Notes: generated from the letters alone by a model not told the origin. Shown: positions 1 to 5,116, counted from the first letter of the stretch. The stretch: DNA of 5,116 nucleotides from Planctomycetota bacterium (GCA_030740295.1 JASLXP010000912.1:1-5116), one strand, 5' to 3'. Numbers and translations: made by a program.

Positions 1-61
1 TGGCCAGGCGCCGGGACAGCCGCTTCAAATCGCCAGGTATCTGAGTACCGCTTTTGCCCAT
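1..61 (-). CDS. Start of a possible insertion-sequence accessory protein (IS66 TnpA-like), partial
   Basis: Only about 20 codons are visible before the left edge. The peptide begins MGKSGTQIPGD and continues with LKRLSRRLA. A start followed by a short basic helix of the pattern L-x-x-L-x-R-x-L-A resembles the small accessory proteins (TnpA-type) encoded first in IS66-family elements, but this is recognition by style only. The start is well supported by a strong Shine-Dalgarno five bases upstream. The gene lies just beyond the point where homology of the neighbouring secreted protein ends, on the same strand, which fits an element inserted into that gene. The fragment could instead be any small DNA-binding or hypothetical protein. 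The reading frame is secure; the identity is not. Confidence 0.35.
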   Translation of the reverse strand, partial: MGKSGTQIPGDLKRLSRRLA

Positions 62-66
62 GGAAA

Positions 67-74
67 TCCTCCCC
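67..74 (-). promoter_or_regulatory. Strong Shine-Dalgarno of the left-edge gene
   Basis: On the minus strand the bases read GGGGAGGA and end five bases before the ATG at 61-59. This is the best ribosome-binding site in the left third of the window. It decides the start of the partial gene and argues that this short fragment is really coding. Confidence 0.6.
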
Positions 75-98
75 GGTTGAAAACCGAAAAGGATACCA

Positions 99-126
99 GC
101 ACGCTGCATGCTTAATCATGCACGCT
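99..126. repeat. Paired direct repeat GCACGCT around a TGCATG/CATGCA palindrome
   Basis: GCACGCT occurs at 99-105 and exactly again at 120-126, a spacing of 21 bases or two helical turns. Between them, TGCATG (105-110) and CATGCA (117-122) form an inverted repeat around CTTAAT. The block lies 38-65 bases upstream of the start at 61. It could be an operator, a transposase-binding site inside the end of an insertion sequence, or chance. There is no T-tract, so it is not an evident terminator. Confidence 0.35.
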
Positions 127-136
127 TGCCGGAAGC

Positions 137-1099
137 TCACACTGTTTTCCCTTGGTCAACTGTCCGACGTTCTTTCCGTCCCACGTAGAGCATGACCTTG
201 CTGTTGTCCAGGCTGTTGAACGTCACGCTCTGCTCGATCCAATCCATGGTCAGGCCGCGCAGGCCCTTGATGTTGGTGCGCCGCTTTCCATTCACGGCGG
301 AGAGGTGCTGATACTGGAGCGTGCGGCCGCCTGCCAGTACGAGGAGCTGCGGGTAACCTCCGGTGAGTCGCTCCGCCTTCATCCAGATACGGAGCCGGTA
401 CTGCTGCCACGGCTGGACAGGAATCTCGAGGCAGATGCGCCCGTTACCGTGCCGGTGAGACTTGCCGATGTTCTCAAAGCGCAGCGATGCCTTCCCGTGT
501 TTAACGACCTGCGTATCGAGGAAAGAGGATTTGCCGGGGCCGTCCTGGAATCTGAAACCCTTTGCGGTCTGGCCCCGGTAGTCCTCGAAGGAACCGTTGG
601 AAATTTCCGCAGTCTGAACCGGAACGAGGAAGCCCTTCCTGGCGATCAGCGGCGCATCCCGGATGGGCATCCCCGATGCCAAGTTCACATCGTGGAAGAG
701 GATTGAACCCGCATAGCCAAAGGGGAACACGGCCGGGCACAGCTCCATCCCCAGGTCGCGGGTCATCTTTCGGAGCCTGCCCGCGTTTGCTTTCCAGCGT
801 GCCCCGTAGGACAGCTTCCACCAGGTACCCGTCTTGAAATCGGCAAAAAGCAGCCCGTTGTATCCGGCCGCTTTTGCTCTTTTCAGGATGGCCTCGATCT
901 TCGGCAGGTTCTCATTCACATAGAGATTGTTGCTCATGTAGACCCATCGCTTTTGCCAGCGAGCTTCCTTTGCCGCGCCGGCCGGTGGTTCTGCCTTGAG
1001 CGGTACTGACAGGACTATCAGACCGAACAGGATGGTGGCGCCTGCCGAGAGACGAATCCGATCTTTCCAGTGTCCATAGCGCATCAGTGTTCCCATCAT
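137..1099 (-). pseudogene. Secreted TIM-barrel / carbohydrate-binding protein, frameshifted and truncated
   Basis: The open frame gives 320 residues. A basic N-terminus and hydrophobic core (about residues 12-35, ending LKA) form a probable Sec signal peptide. Residues 50-150 look like the first strands and helices of a glycoside-hydrolase-type TIM barrel (WVYMSNNLYV, AGYNGLLFADFK, LGMELCPAVFPFGYA). Residues 166-306 look like an inserted jelly-roll carbohydrate-binding domain (NGSFEDY, FRFQDGPGKSSFLD, then NSLDNSKVMLYVG). From memory, proteins of this type in Lentisphaerae and Planctomycetes run several hundred residues longer and return to the barrel after this domain, so the rest is missing. 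At codon 307 the frame appears shifted: the other frame reads TWDGKNVGQL, matching the family's Y-x-G-x-W-x-G-K ending, while the actual frame ends in the unrelated tail RKERRTVDQGKTV. The start could be 1099, 1096 or 1084; none has a clear Shine-Dalgarno. The gene is last in the leftward cluster. Its substrate is unknown, and an exact enzymatic class cannot be given. Confidence 0.7.
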
Positions 1100-1316
1100 T
1101 TTTCGGTTGTTTCAGCCTCTGGGTTTTTCGCGTGCGAGAACCAGAACCAAGGCGGTGGCGGCGAAGATCTGTGGCCCGGCGCAGAAGAGACCTGAAGGAT
1201 GCCGGTATCGAAGGACAGGGATTGCCCATCCTTCTTCACCTGAAGTTGGCTTCCGGCGTCTGGTCGACCTCCGTTCCGTATTCCATGCCTCTGTGTCTCC
1301 ACGGCGCCACGTCCTG
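1100..1316 (-). promoter_or_regulatory. Gap upstream of the broken secreted-protein gene, with competing inverted repeats
   Basis: I see no coding gene here. On the plus strand GAAGGATG (1194-1201) is the exact reverse complement of CATCCTTC (1227-1234). Inside it, AAGGA (1211-1215) plus GGG (1218-1220) can instead pair with CCC (1225-1227) plus TCCTT (1229-1233). ACCTGAAG is repeated exactly at 1190-1197 and 1238-1245. In RNA read leftward the two stems would exclude each other, about 95-110 bases before the next start. A leader or attenuator role is speculative, because no terminator T-run follows the stems and no clear -35/-10 pair was found. Confidence 0.3.
1268..1303 (-). repeat. Degenerate octamer-like tandem repeat just after the oxidoreductase stop
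   Basis: Read on the minus strand, the units are CGTGGAGA, CACAGAGG and CATGGAAT, followed by the shorter ACGGAAC and GGAGG. They share a C-[GA]-[TC]-[GA]-G-A core with eight-base spacing. The array starts 13 bases past the stop at 1317-1319. Similar 'CACGGAGG'-style intergenic repeats occur in many environmental bacterial genomes. With three full, degenerate units, this call is modest. Confidence 0.35.
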
Positions 1317-2303
1317 TTACGAGCCCATGGCATCTGCCTCCACATCCGCGACGACAACCCTCGCGCCATCGTTGAGACATGAGCGATGCACAGCGGCCTC
1401 GAAAACAAGTTCATTCCACGCTGCGTTGCCGTCGGCAGGGAAGGCTTCATCGTTTTGCATGGCCTTGACGACACCGTCGGCCATTCGCACGAACGACTCG
1501 CGCATTTCCGATTTCTCGGGCTCGGCCTCAAATAGCTCCTCGATCTGCACATCTCCGACATTGGATTTCGCTCGACGGTACCAGCCGTGAAGCCCCTTGG
1601 ACCAGCCGTAGCTCCTGTCGCCGACCGCAATGATGCTGAGTGGGATCTCCATGCCCCATGCGTTTGAGCCTTCGAGCGAGCCGTACGTGCCGTTCGACCA
1701 CTTCATCCGAATGCTGCGCTGCCATCCACCCTCTTCGGTTGGGTCACCGACCGCGCTGACCCATTCAGGCAAACCCATCGACCACAAAATCTGATCGATA
1801 ATGTGTGACCAGCAGTTGAAGTGAGCGCGAGCGCGTATCATCTTCATTTCGCCAAGGACACCATTCGTGATGTCGTCGTGCAGCTTTCTGAAATGTTCCA
1901 TGAACCGGTAGTTGAAGTCGATGCCGAACTTCAAGCCCGATTCACGCCATTCACGGATCGCAGGCGCTGCAATTGCCGCGTCATCTTCACGCAGTCTGAA
2001 CTGCCCCTCCAGCCCACAGAGCGGTTTTTCAGTAAACACGTTTCGCCCGGCCGCAAGCAGTTGTCGCACCGGATCGACGCGGCGAGTCTCGTTGACGATG
2101 AGCAGCACCAGTTCCGCGTCGCAGTTTTCCAGTAAATCGTCAATGCTTGAATAGCCCGGGGCATCATACTCTTTCTCAATATTCGCCCTGAGTTCCGCGT
2201 CCATCTCGCAGACGGCAACGACCTTGGCATCAGGATGGTTGTCAAAATTAGTTCCGTGCCTCAGGCCCATCGCCCGGCCGCTGACAAGTGCGCAACGTAC
2301 CAT
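1317..2303 (-). CDS. Gfo/Idh/MocA-family NAD(P)-dependent oxidoreductase
   Basis: At 328 residues this is a normal length for the family, whose cytoplasmic members oxidise or reduce sugars, inositols and related polyols. Residues 1-120 form the Rossmann domain: a first strand VRCALVSG, an acidic end to the second strand (VCEMD, residues 31-35) that favours NAD, and the family signature TEKP (91-94) whose lysine lies near the active site. Residues 123-320 form the C-terminal alpha/beta domain (FGIDFNYRF, then VLGEMKMIRARAHF). WSHIIDQILW (165-174) is the likely equivalent of the catalytic H-x-x-D segment, giving H167 and D170. The nucleotide loop is odd: SGRAMG stands where GxGxxG is expected, with Ser and Arg replacing the first two glycines. 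The start at 2303 has a strong Shine-Dalgarno seven bases away. The gene lies 140 bases downstream of the C45 gene on the same strand. The family is certain; the substrate cannot be read from sequence. Confidence 0.92.
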   Translation of the reverse strand: MVRCALVSGRAMGLRHGTNFDNHPDAKVVAVCEMDAELRANIEKEYDAPGYSSIDDLLENCDAELVLLIVNETRRVDPVRQLLAAGRNVFTEKPLCGLEGQFRLREDDAAIAAPAIREWRESGLKFGIDFNYRFMEHFRKLHDDITNGVLGEMKMIRARAHFNCWSHIIDQILWSMGLPEWVSAVGDPTEEGGWQRSIRMKWSNGTYGSLEGSNAWGMEIPLSIIAVGDRSYGWSKGLHGWYRRAKSNVGDVQIEELFEAEPEKSEMRESFVRMADGVVKAMQNDEAFPADGNAAWNELVFEAAVHRSCLNDGARVVVADVEADAMGS

Positions 2304-2310
2304 GTTGTAT

Positions 2311-2317
2311 CTCCTCT
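2311..2317 (-). promoter_or_regulatory. Shine-Dalgarno of the Gfo/Idh/MocA gene
   Basis: AGAGGAG on the minus strand lies seven bases before the ATG at 2303-2301. It fixes the start and shows that this genome uses classical Shine-Dalgarno sites at some genes, in contrast to the two genes that flank 3539-3692. Confidence 0.75.
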
Positions 2318-2423
2318 GGTTGAATTACATGCAGGTTTGAAAGTCCACTACCGAGTAGCAGCATCGGCCAGTATTAACACTCCATCTCGATCTTCCAGCG
2401 AGGTAAAGCGCCTCAGCTCCTCT

Positions 2424-2470
2424 CATTCACAATTCACCATTCACTATTCACTATTCACCCCTTCATTCAC
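2424..2470 (-). repeat. Heptamer tandem repeat (GTGAATN) overlapping a stop codon
   Basis: On the plus strand there are five contiguous seven-base units: CATTCAC (2424-2430), AATTCAC (2431-2437), CATTCAC (2438-2444), TATTCAC (2445-2451) and TATTCAC (2452-2458). A sixth unit, CATTCAC (2464-2470), follows a five-base gap. Only one unit position varies. Read on the minus strand as GTGAATN, the array enters the end of the C45 gene, supplies its last residues and its TAG stop, and then continues past it. This resembles the short tandemly repeated heptamers known from cyanobacteria and the 'GTGAAT' intergenic arrays of environmental genomes. Confidence 0.85.
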
Positions 2471-3538
2471 CTCTTCCCCCACCATCCTTACTTCCCATTT
2501 CCCAACATGCGGCTGACCACGGCAGGCATGGATCTCTCGCGTCTCGGGTGAGAGGATGACGCACGCGTTCGTGCTCACCGCGTCCGCGCCGTGGTGACGG
2601 CATATGGCGTTTTCTCCGTTGGCGTGATCCGAAAGAGAGTCCTTGAGTGAATCCACCGAGATTTTCTGCTTCTCATTCAGTAGTTCAGTCAGACGCAACT
2701 GGCGGGCGCAGGTGGATTCACTCGGCTCCTCAGTCTGCAGCCTCGCCAGTTCGGGCTCGAGAAAGTGATTGCAGTGGACAAACGTGCCTTCGCGAATCTC
2801 GAATCTGTGATGCTGCTGTGCCGAACATTCAATCCCGACCGCCGTACCCTGCGGCCCGGCAACATAGTAATAGTGCGCACCGGAACGGGGAGAGGCGGCG
2901 ACGGTTTCAACGGCAGTCTCAAACGAGGAGCAACTCAGTGCCTTGTGAAGAACCGAAAGATACTGCACGCCGATGCGGGAATCGCTGGTCCTGAGATTCG
3001 TGTTTCCGACCGCGATCCCTTCGCTGTTCACGCCGATCAGTGAAAGACAGCCTGTTGTTGTCAGACACCAAGTCTCCGGCGCATCCGAAGGCTTTCGGTG
3101 AACGAGGCACACGAACGGTTTATTCGAGGTGTACAGATCCCAATTCTGTCCCAGCAGCAGTTTGCCCGAATCGGAACGATCCCCCGCGACCATAAAGCTC
3201 GAACAGCCCTCATCTACCTGGCCATAGGACAACACATCCTTGAGATCGGTCAGACCGTTGAGCGCGAAGACCTCCTCCATCGACAGCCCCGATCCTTCCG
3301 CAACGCCCCGCATTTCTTCATAGCCCGCGGCGTCAAAATCGCGGGTAACCTCCAGGCATTCCTGGCATAGTTCGAGGATTCGACGGTCAGAGAACTTTCG
3401 TCCCTCCTGCCGTGCCATCACTCTCGCCAGCCGAAGCCGAATCCTGCAGAGCCGTTGAATCTCGTCACGACACTGCTCGCCAAAGCTCAGGCCCATCTCA
3501 AAGGGCGAGCCCTCCAGTTCATAAGTTGAAAGCTGCAT
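2444..3538 (-). CDS. C45-family autoproteolytic acyltransferase/hydrolase (AAT-like, Ntn fold)
   Basis: At 364 residues this is typical for relatives of isopenicillin-N acyltransferase (acyl-CoA:6-aminopenicillanic acid acyltransferase). These Ntn hydrolases cleave themselves before a cysteine and then hydrolyse or transfer amide-linked acyl groups. Residues 1-105 form the pro-segment (EGSPFEMGLSFGEQ near the start; EEMRGVAEGSGLSMEEVFALN at 74-94). The predicted self-cleavage is between G111 and C112 in DEGCSSFMV, with C112 as nucleophile. QNWD (131-134), SLIGVNSEGIAVG (166-178) and VHCNHF (254-259) are the family's usual downstream motifs. No signal peptide is seen, so a cytoplasmic role is likely. 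An in-frame TAA at 3551-3553 and no other start in between fix the ATG at 3538, yet there is no Shine-Dalgarno. The last eight residues, VNEGVNSE, come from the heptamer repeat array. Bacterial members have varied and mostly unknown substrates; penicillin-type activity should not be assumed. First gene of the leftward cluster. Confidence 0.9.
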   Translation of the reverse strand: MQLSTYELEGSPFEMGLSFGEQCRDEIQRLCRIRLRLARVMARQEGRKFSDRRILELCQECLEVTRDFDAAGYEEMRGVAEGSGLSMEEVFALNGLTDLKDVLSYGQVDEGCSSFMVAGDRSDSGKLLLGQNWDLYTSNKPFVCLVHRKPSDAPETWCLTTTGCLSLIGVNSEGIAVGNTNLRTSDSRIGVQYLSVLHKALSCSSFETAVETVAASPRSGAHYYYVAGPQGTAVGIECSAQQHHRFEIREGTFVHCNHFLEPELARLQTEEPSESTCARQLRLTELLNEKQKISVDSLKDSLSDHANGENAICRHHGADAVSTNACVILSPETREIHACRGQPHVGKWEVRMVGEEVNEGVNSE

Positions 3539-3692
3539 ATTGATGTATGGTTAGCGGTTGATGGTGGATAGCTCGATTACGGTTTCTGTGGTTTCAAACT
3601 TCAGCCCCGCTTCATAAGATACAAGTGGTCTTGGCGCTTCGCGACCAGATTTCTAACCAAACTCAGTTCAATAAACCAACCCACCCAGATCT
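3539..3692. promoter_or_regulatory. Divergent intergenic region between the C45 and SDR genes
   Basis: These 154 bases separate genes running in opposite directions and must hold both starts of transcription if each unit is driven locally. A weak plus-strand candidate is TTTCAA (3592-3597), a 17-base spacer, then TAAGAT (3615-3620), with 3/6 and 4/6 matches to the sigma-70 consensus. GGTC (3627-3630) and GACC (3643-3646), with GCG/CGC inside them, make a small imperfect hairpin. Neither flanking gene has a Shine-Dalgarno. No convincing minus-strand promoter was found. Confidence 0.35.
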
Positions 3693-4421
3693 ATGTCATT
3701 AGAAAACATAACAGCCATCGTCACCGGCGCAGGCACTGGCATCGGTGAAGCCATCGTTCAATTGTTCGTAAAAGAGGGCGCGAAAGTTGCCCTTATCGGA
3801 CGCCGTGAAGAGAAGCTCAAATCTGCATCCGAGGGCCTGCCTGCCGAACAGGTGCTCTGTGTGCCATGCGACGTTGCCGACCGTGACGGGGTAAACGCAA
3901 TGGCTGCGAAAGTGATCGAGCACTTCGGAGGAGTCGACATCCTCGTCAACAACGCAGGCATGAATACGAACCCTCGCTCGGTAGGGGAGGTAGCGCCGGA
4001 AGACTGGGACAAGACCATCGAGGTAAATCTGACCGGCGTTTTCAATTGCGTCCGGGCCGTTTTGCCGGCCATGCGTGAACAGCGTGATGGCCTTGTCATC
4101 AACGTCTCATCCATCGCGGGCGTTCGCGGCGGCAAACTTGGCGGCGCGGCTTACTGCGCATCCAAACACGGAGTTGTCGCACTGACCACGTCCATTAATG
4201 AAGAGGAGATGGAATACAAGATCCGCTCCACTGCAATCTGTCCGGGCGAGGTGGAAACACCGATTCTTGACAAACGTCCCGATCCCGTAAGTGCCGAGCG
4301 TAGAGCAAACATGTTGCAGCCGATCGATGTCGCCGAAGCCGCGCTGTTCGTGGCGAAGCTCCCGCCCCGCGCCTGTGTGAATGAATTGCTCATCAAGCCC
4401 ACCACGCAGCACTTCAGTTAA
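3693..4421 (+). CDS. Short-chain dehydrogenase/reductase (classical SDR)
   Basis: At 242 residues this is a classical-length SDR, a single-domain Rossmann enzyme that oxidises alcohols or reduces ketones in the cytoplasm, usually as a tetramer. Visible motifs in order: the cofactor loop TGAGTGIG (11-18); GRREEK (36-41), where Arg after the second strand suggests NADP(H); CDVADRD (59-65); NNAG (86-89); VNLTG with the structural Asn112; NVSS (137-140) with the catalytic serine; YCASK with Tyr154 and Lys158; and CPGEVETP (183-190). All catalytic residues are present. The ATG at 3693 is the only possible start, since an in-frame TAA lies at 3672-3674, yet no Shine-Dalgarno precedes it. nth begins 16 bases after the stop, so the two are probably co-transcribed. 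It resembles general 3-oxoacyl-reductase or sugar/polyol dehydrogenase SDRs; the substrate cannot be named. It may act with the divergent cluster, though that is inference. Confidence 0.93.
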   Translation: MSLENITAIVTGAGTGIGEAIVQLFVKEGAKVALIGRREEKLKSASEGLPAEQVLCVPCDVADRDGVNAMAAKVIEHFGGVDILVNNAGMNTNPRSVGEVAPEDWDKTIEVNLTGVFNCVRAVLPAMREQRDGLVINVSSIAGVRGGKLGGAAYCASKHGVVALTTSINEEEMEYKIRSTAICPGEVETPILDKRPDPVSAERRANMLQPIDVAEAALFVAKLPPRACVNELLIKPTTQHFS

Positions 4422-4426
4422 TTCGC

Positions 4427-4431
4427 AAGGA
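4427..4431 (+). promoter_or_regulatory. Shine-Dalgarno of nth
   Basis: AAGGA lies six bases before the ATG at 4438, within the 16-base gap after the SDR stop. It supports starting nth at 4438, which places the lysine-rich tail inside the protein rather than in an untranslated leader. Confidence 0.65.
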
Positions 4432-4437
4432 AACAAT

Positions 4438-5116
4438 ATGGCAAAAAAGACAGGCAAGAAGAAGACAGCCAGTAAGGGCGCCGCCAAGAAGACATCCAGC
4501 AAGAAGACCAAATCCGCTCCGAAGAAAGCCGCCAGGAAGAAGACGGGAAAAAAGACCTCTGCAAAGTCTGCGAGTCTCGCCGACCGCATTTCATCGGGTG
4601 AACTCAAGCAGCGGAAGAAGCTCGCAAAATCCGCCACCAGGGAAATGCACAAACTCTATCCCGAGGCTGATTGCGAGCTCAATCACACCAACGCGTACGA
4701 GCTCCTCTTCGCCACGATCATGTCCGCACAATCCACAGACGTGAACGTTAACAAGGTCACCGAATATCTGTTCCAGAAATACCGCACCACGGCCGACTAT
4801 GCGAAGGCCGACCCGGCCGAGTTCGAGCAGGACATTAAATCCACCGGCTTCTTCCGCCAGAAGACGAAGAGCGTTATTGGAGCAGCAAAGAAGATCGGCG
4901 ATGACTACGGAGGTGAGGTTCCCGACGATCTCGATGAGTTGATCAAGCTCCCAGGAGTTGCCCGGAAAACGGCAAACGTCGTCCTTGGCACTTTCTTCAA
5001 GAAACCGACCGGAGTCGTGGTCGATACCCACGTTAAACGCCTAGCCAACCGCATCGGCCTCACCACCGAAAGTGATCCTGAAAAAATCGAAAAGGACTTG
5101 ATGGAGCTGTTGCCCA
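4438..5116 (+). CDS. nth: Endonuclease III with a lysine-rich N-terminal tail, partial at the right edge
   Basis: The frame stays open from 4438 to the right edge, giving 226 residues with the C-terminus missing. Endonuclease III is a DNA glycosylase/AP lyase that removes oxidised pyrimidines in base excision repair. Residues 1-45 form a tail of Lys, Ala, Ser and Thr (18 Lys in 45, motifs like KKT and KKA) resembling histone H1 or AlgP-like C-terminal tails. The glycosylase follows from about residue 60: YELLFATIMSAQSTD (87-101), then the helix-hairpin-helix LPGVARKTANVVLG (171-184) carrying catalytic Lys177, then VVVDTHVKRL (193-202) with catalytic Asp196. The HhH reads GVA where E. coli has GVG, a tolerated change in some homologues. 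The [4Fe-4S] cysteines expected near the C-terminus lie beyond the window. E. coli Nth has 211 residues, so the tail is a real addition. The gene follows the SDR by 16 bases. Confidence 0.93.
   Translation, partial: MAKKTGKKKTASKGAAKKTSSKKTKSAPKKAARKKTGKKTSAKSASLADRISSGELKQRKKLAKSATREMHKLYPEADCELNHTNAYELLFATIMSAQSTDVNVNKVTEYLFQKYRTTADYAKADPAEFEQDIKSTGFFRQKTKSVIGAAKKIGDDYGGEVPDDLDELIKLPGVARKTANVVLGTFFKKPTGVVVDTHVKRLANRIGLTTESDPEKIEKDLMELLP

Noticed and set aside
152..706. A 184-residue open frame on the plus strand opposite the secreted protein gene
   Set aside because: It has no recognisable motif or Shine-Dalgarno. The opposite strand shows a signal peptide and family motifs across the same bases, so this is an antisense shadow.
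1112..1170. A hydrophobic C-terminal-like stretch (FAATALVLVLAREKPRG) on the minus strand, suggesting a lost membrane or sorting anchor
   Set aside because: The frame overlaps the oxidoreductase gene in a different phase, with no motif upstream and no PEP-CTERM proline-glutamate. It is probably a chance reading of GC-rich bases.
2304..2423. A short protein-like frame on the minus strand (ELRRFTSLEDRDGVLILADAATR)
   Set aside because: It is only about two dozen codons between stops, has no start codon or ribosome-binding site, and cannot be told from chance.
2424..2470. The CATTCAC array considered as a CRISPR or replication iteron array
   Set aside because: The units are seven bases and contiguous, without spacers, and no replication or cas gene is nearby. 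A short tandem repeat is the simpler reading.
3627..3646. The GGTC...GACC hairpin considered as a terminator
   Set aside because: The stem is short and bulged, no T-run follows on either strand, and it lies between divergent starts where no transcript needs to end.
4107..4652. A 181-residue minus-strand frame with apparent transmembrane stretches opposite nth
   Set aside because: The Phe/Leu-rich segments are the antisense of the lysine-rich AAG codons of the Nth tail. This is a composition artefact.
4591..5031. A 146-residue minus-strand frame opposite the nth catalytic domain
   Set aside because: The plus strand carries the full helix-hairpin-helix and catalytic Lys/Asp of endonuclease III. 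The antisense frame has no support.

Overview
The window is bacterial chromosomal DNA with roughly mid-50s GC and no phylogenetic marker. The gene mix suggests the Planctomycetota-Verrucomicrobiota-Lentisphaerota (PVC) side of environmental bacteria: a secreted glycoside-hydrolase-like TIM-barrel protein of the type common in Lentisphaerae and Planctomycetes, a Gfo/Idh/MocA oxidoreductase, a C45 autoproteolytic acyltransferase, and an endonuclease III with a lysine-rich histone-H1-like tail. That placement is inference from protein style only, and other poorly studied phyla such as Latescibacterota or Hydrogenedentota fit too.

Layout: three genes on the minus strand read leftward from about 3538, namely the C45 acyltransferase/hydrolase (3538-2444), the Gfo/Idh/MocA oxidoreductase (2303-1317) and a broken secreted TIM-barrel/carbohydrate-binding protein (1099-137). 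The last one appears frameshifted near 180 and cut off near 156. Just beyond it, a new minus-strand reading frame with a strong Shine-Dalgarno starts at 61 and runs off the left edge. It looks like the first gene of an insertion sequence, possibly IS66-like. The gaps after the first two genes hold short degenerate tandem repeats: a heptamer array that overlaps the C45 stop codon, and an octamer-like array just past the oxidoreductase stop. The gap before the broken gene also holds competing inverted repeats.

Divergently, on the plus strand, an SDR-family oxidoreductase (3693-4421) is followed 16 bases later by nth (4438 to the right edge), an endonuclease III whose first ~45 residues are a lysine-rich tail. 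The 154-base region 3539-3692 separates the two transcription units. Both genes flanking it lack a Shine-Dalgarno sequence, although in-frame stops just upstream fix their starts.

Functionally, the leftward genes could form a small catabolic cluster acting on an acylated or amide-containing sugar-like compound: amide cleavage by the C45 enzyme, NAD-dependent sugar oxidation by Gfo/Idh/MocA, and a secreted glycan-active protein. The divergent SDR might contribute a second redox step. This is a hypothesis from adjacency. No complete new defence or mobile system is visible. The most unusual items are the stop-codon-overlapping heptamer array, the tailed Nth, and the decayed, apparently insertion-truncated secreted protein.
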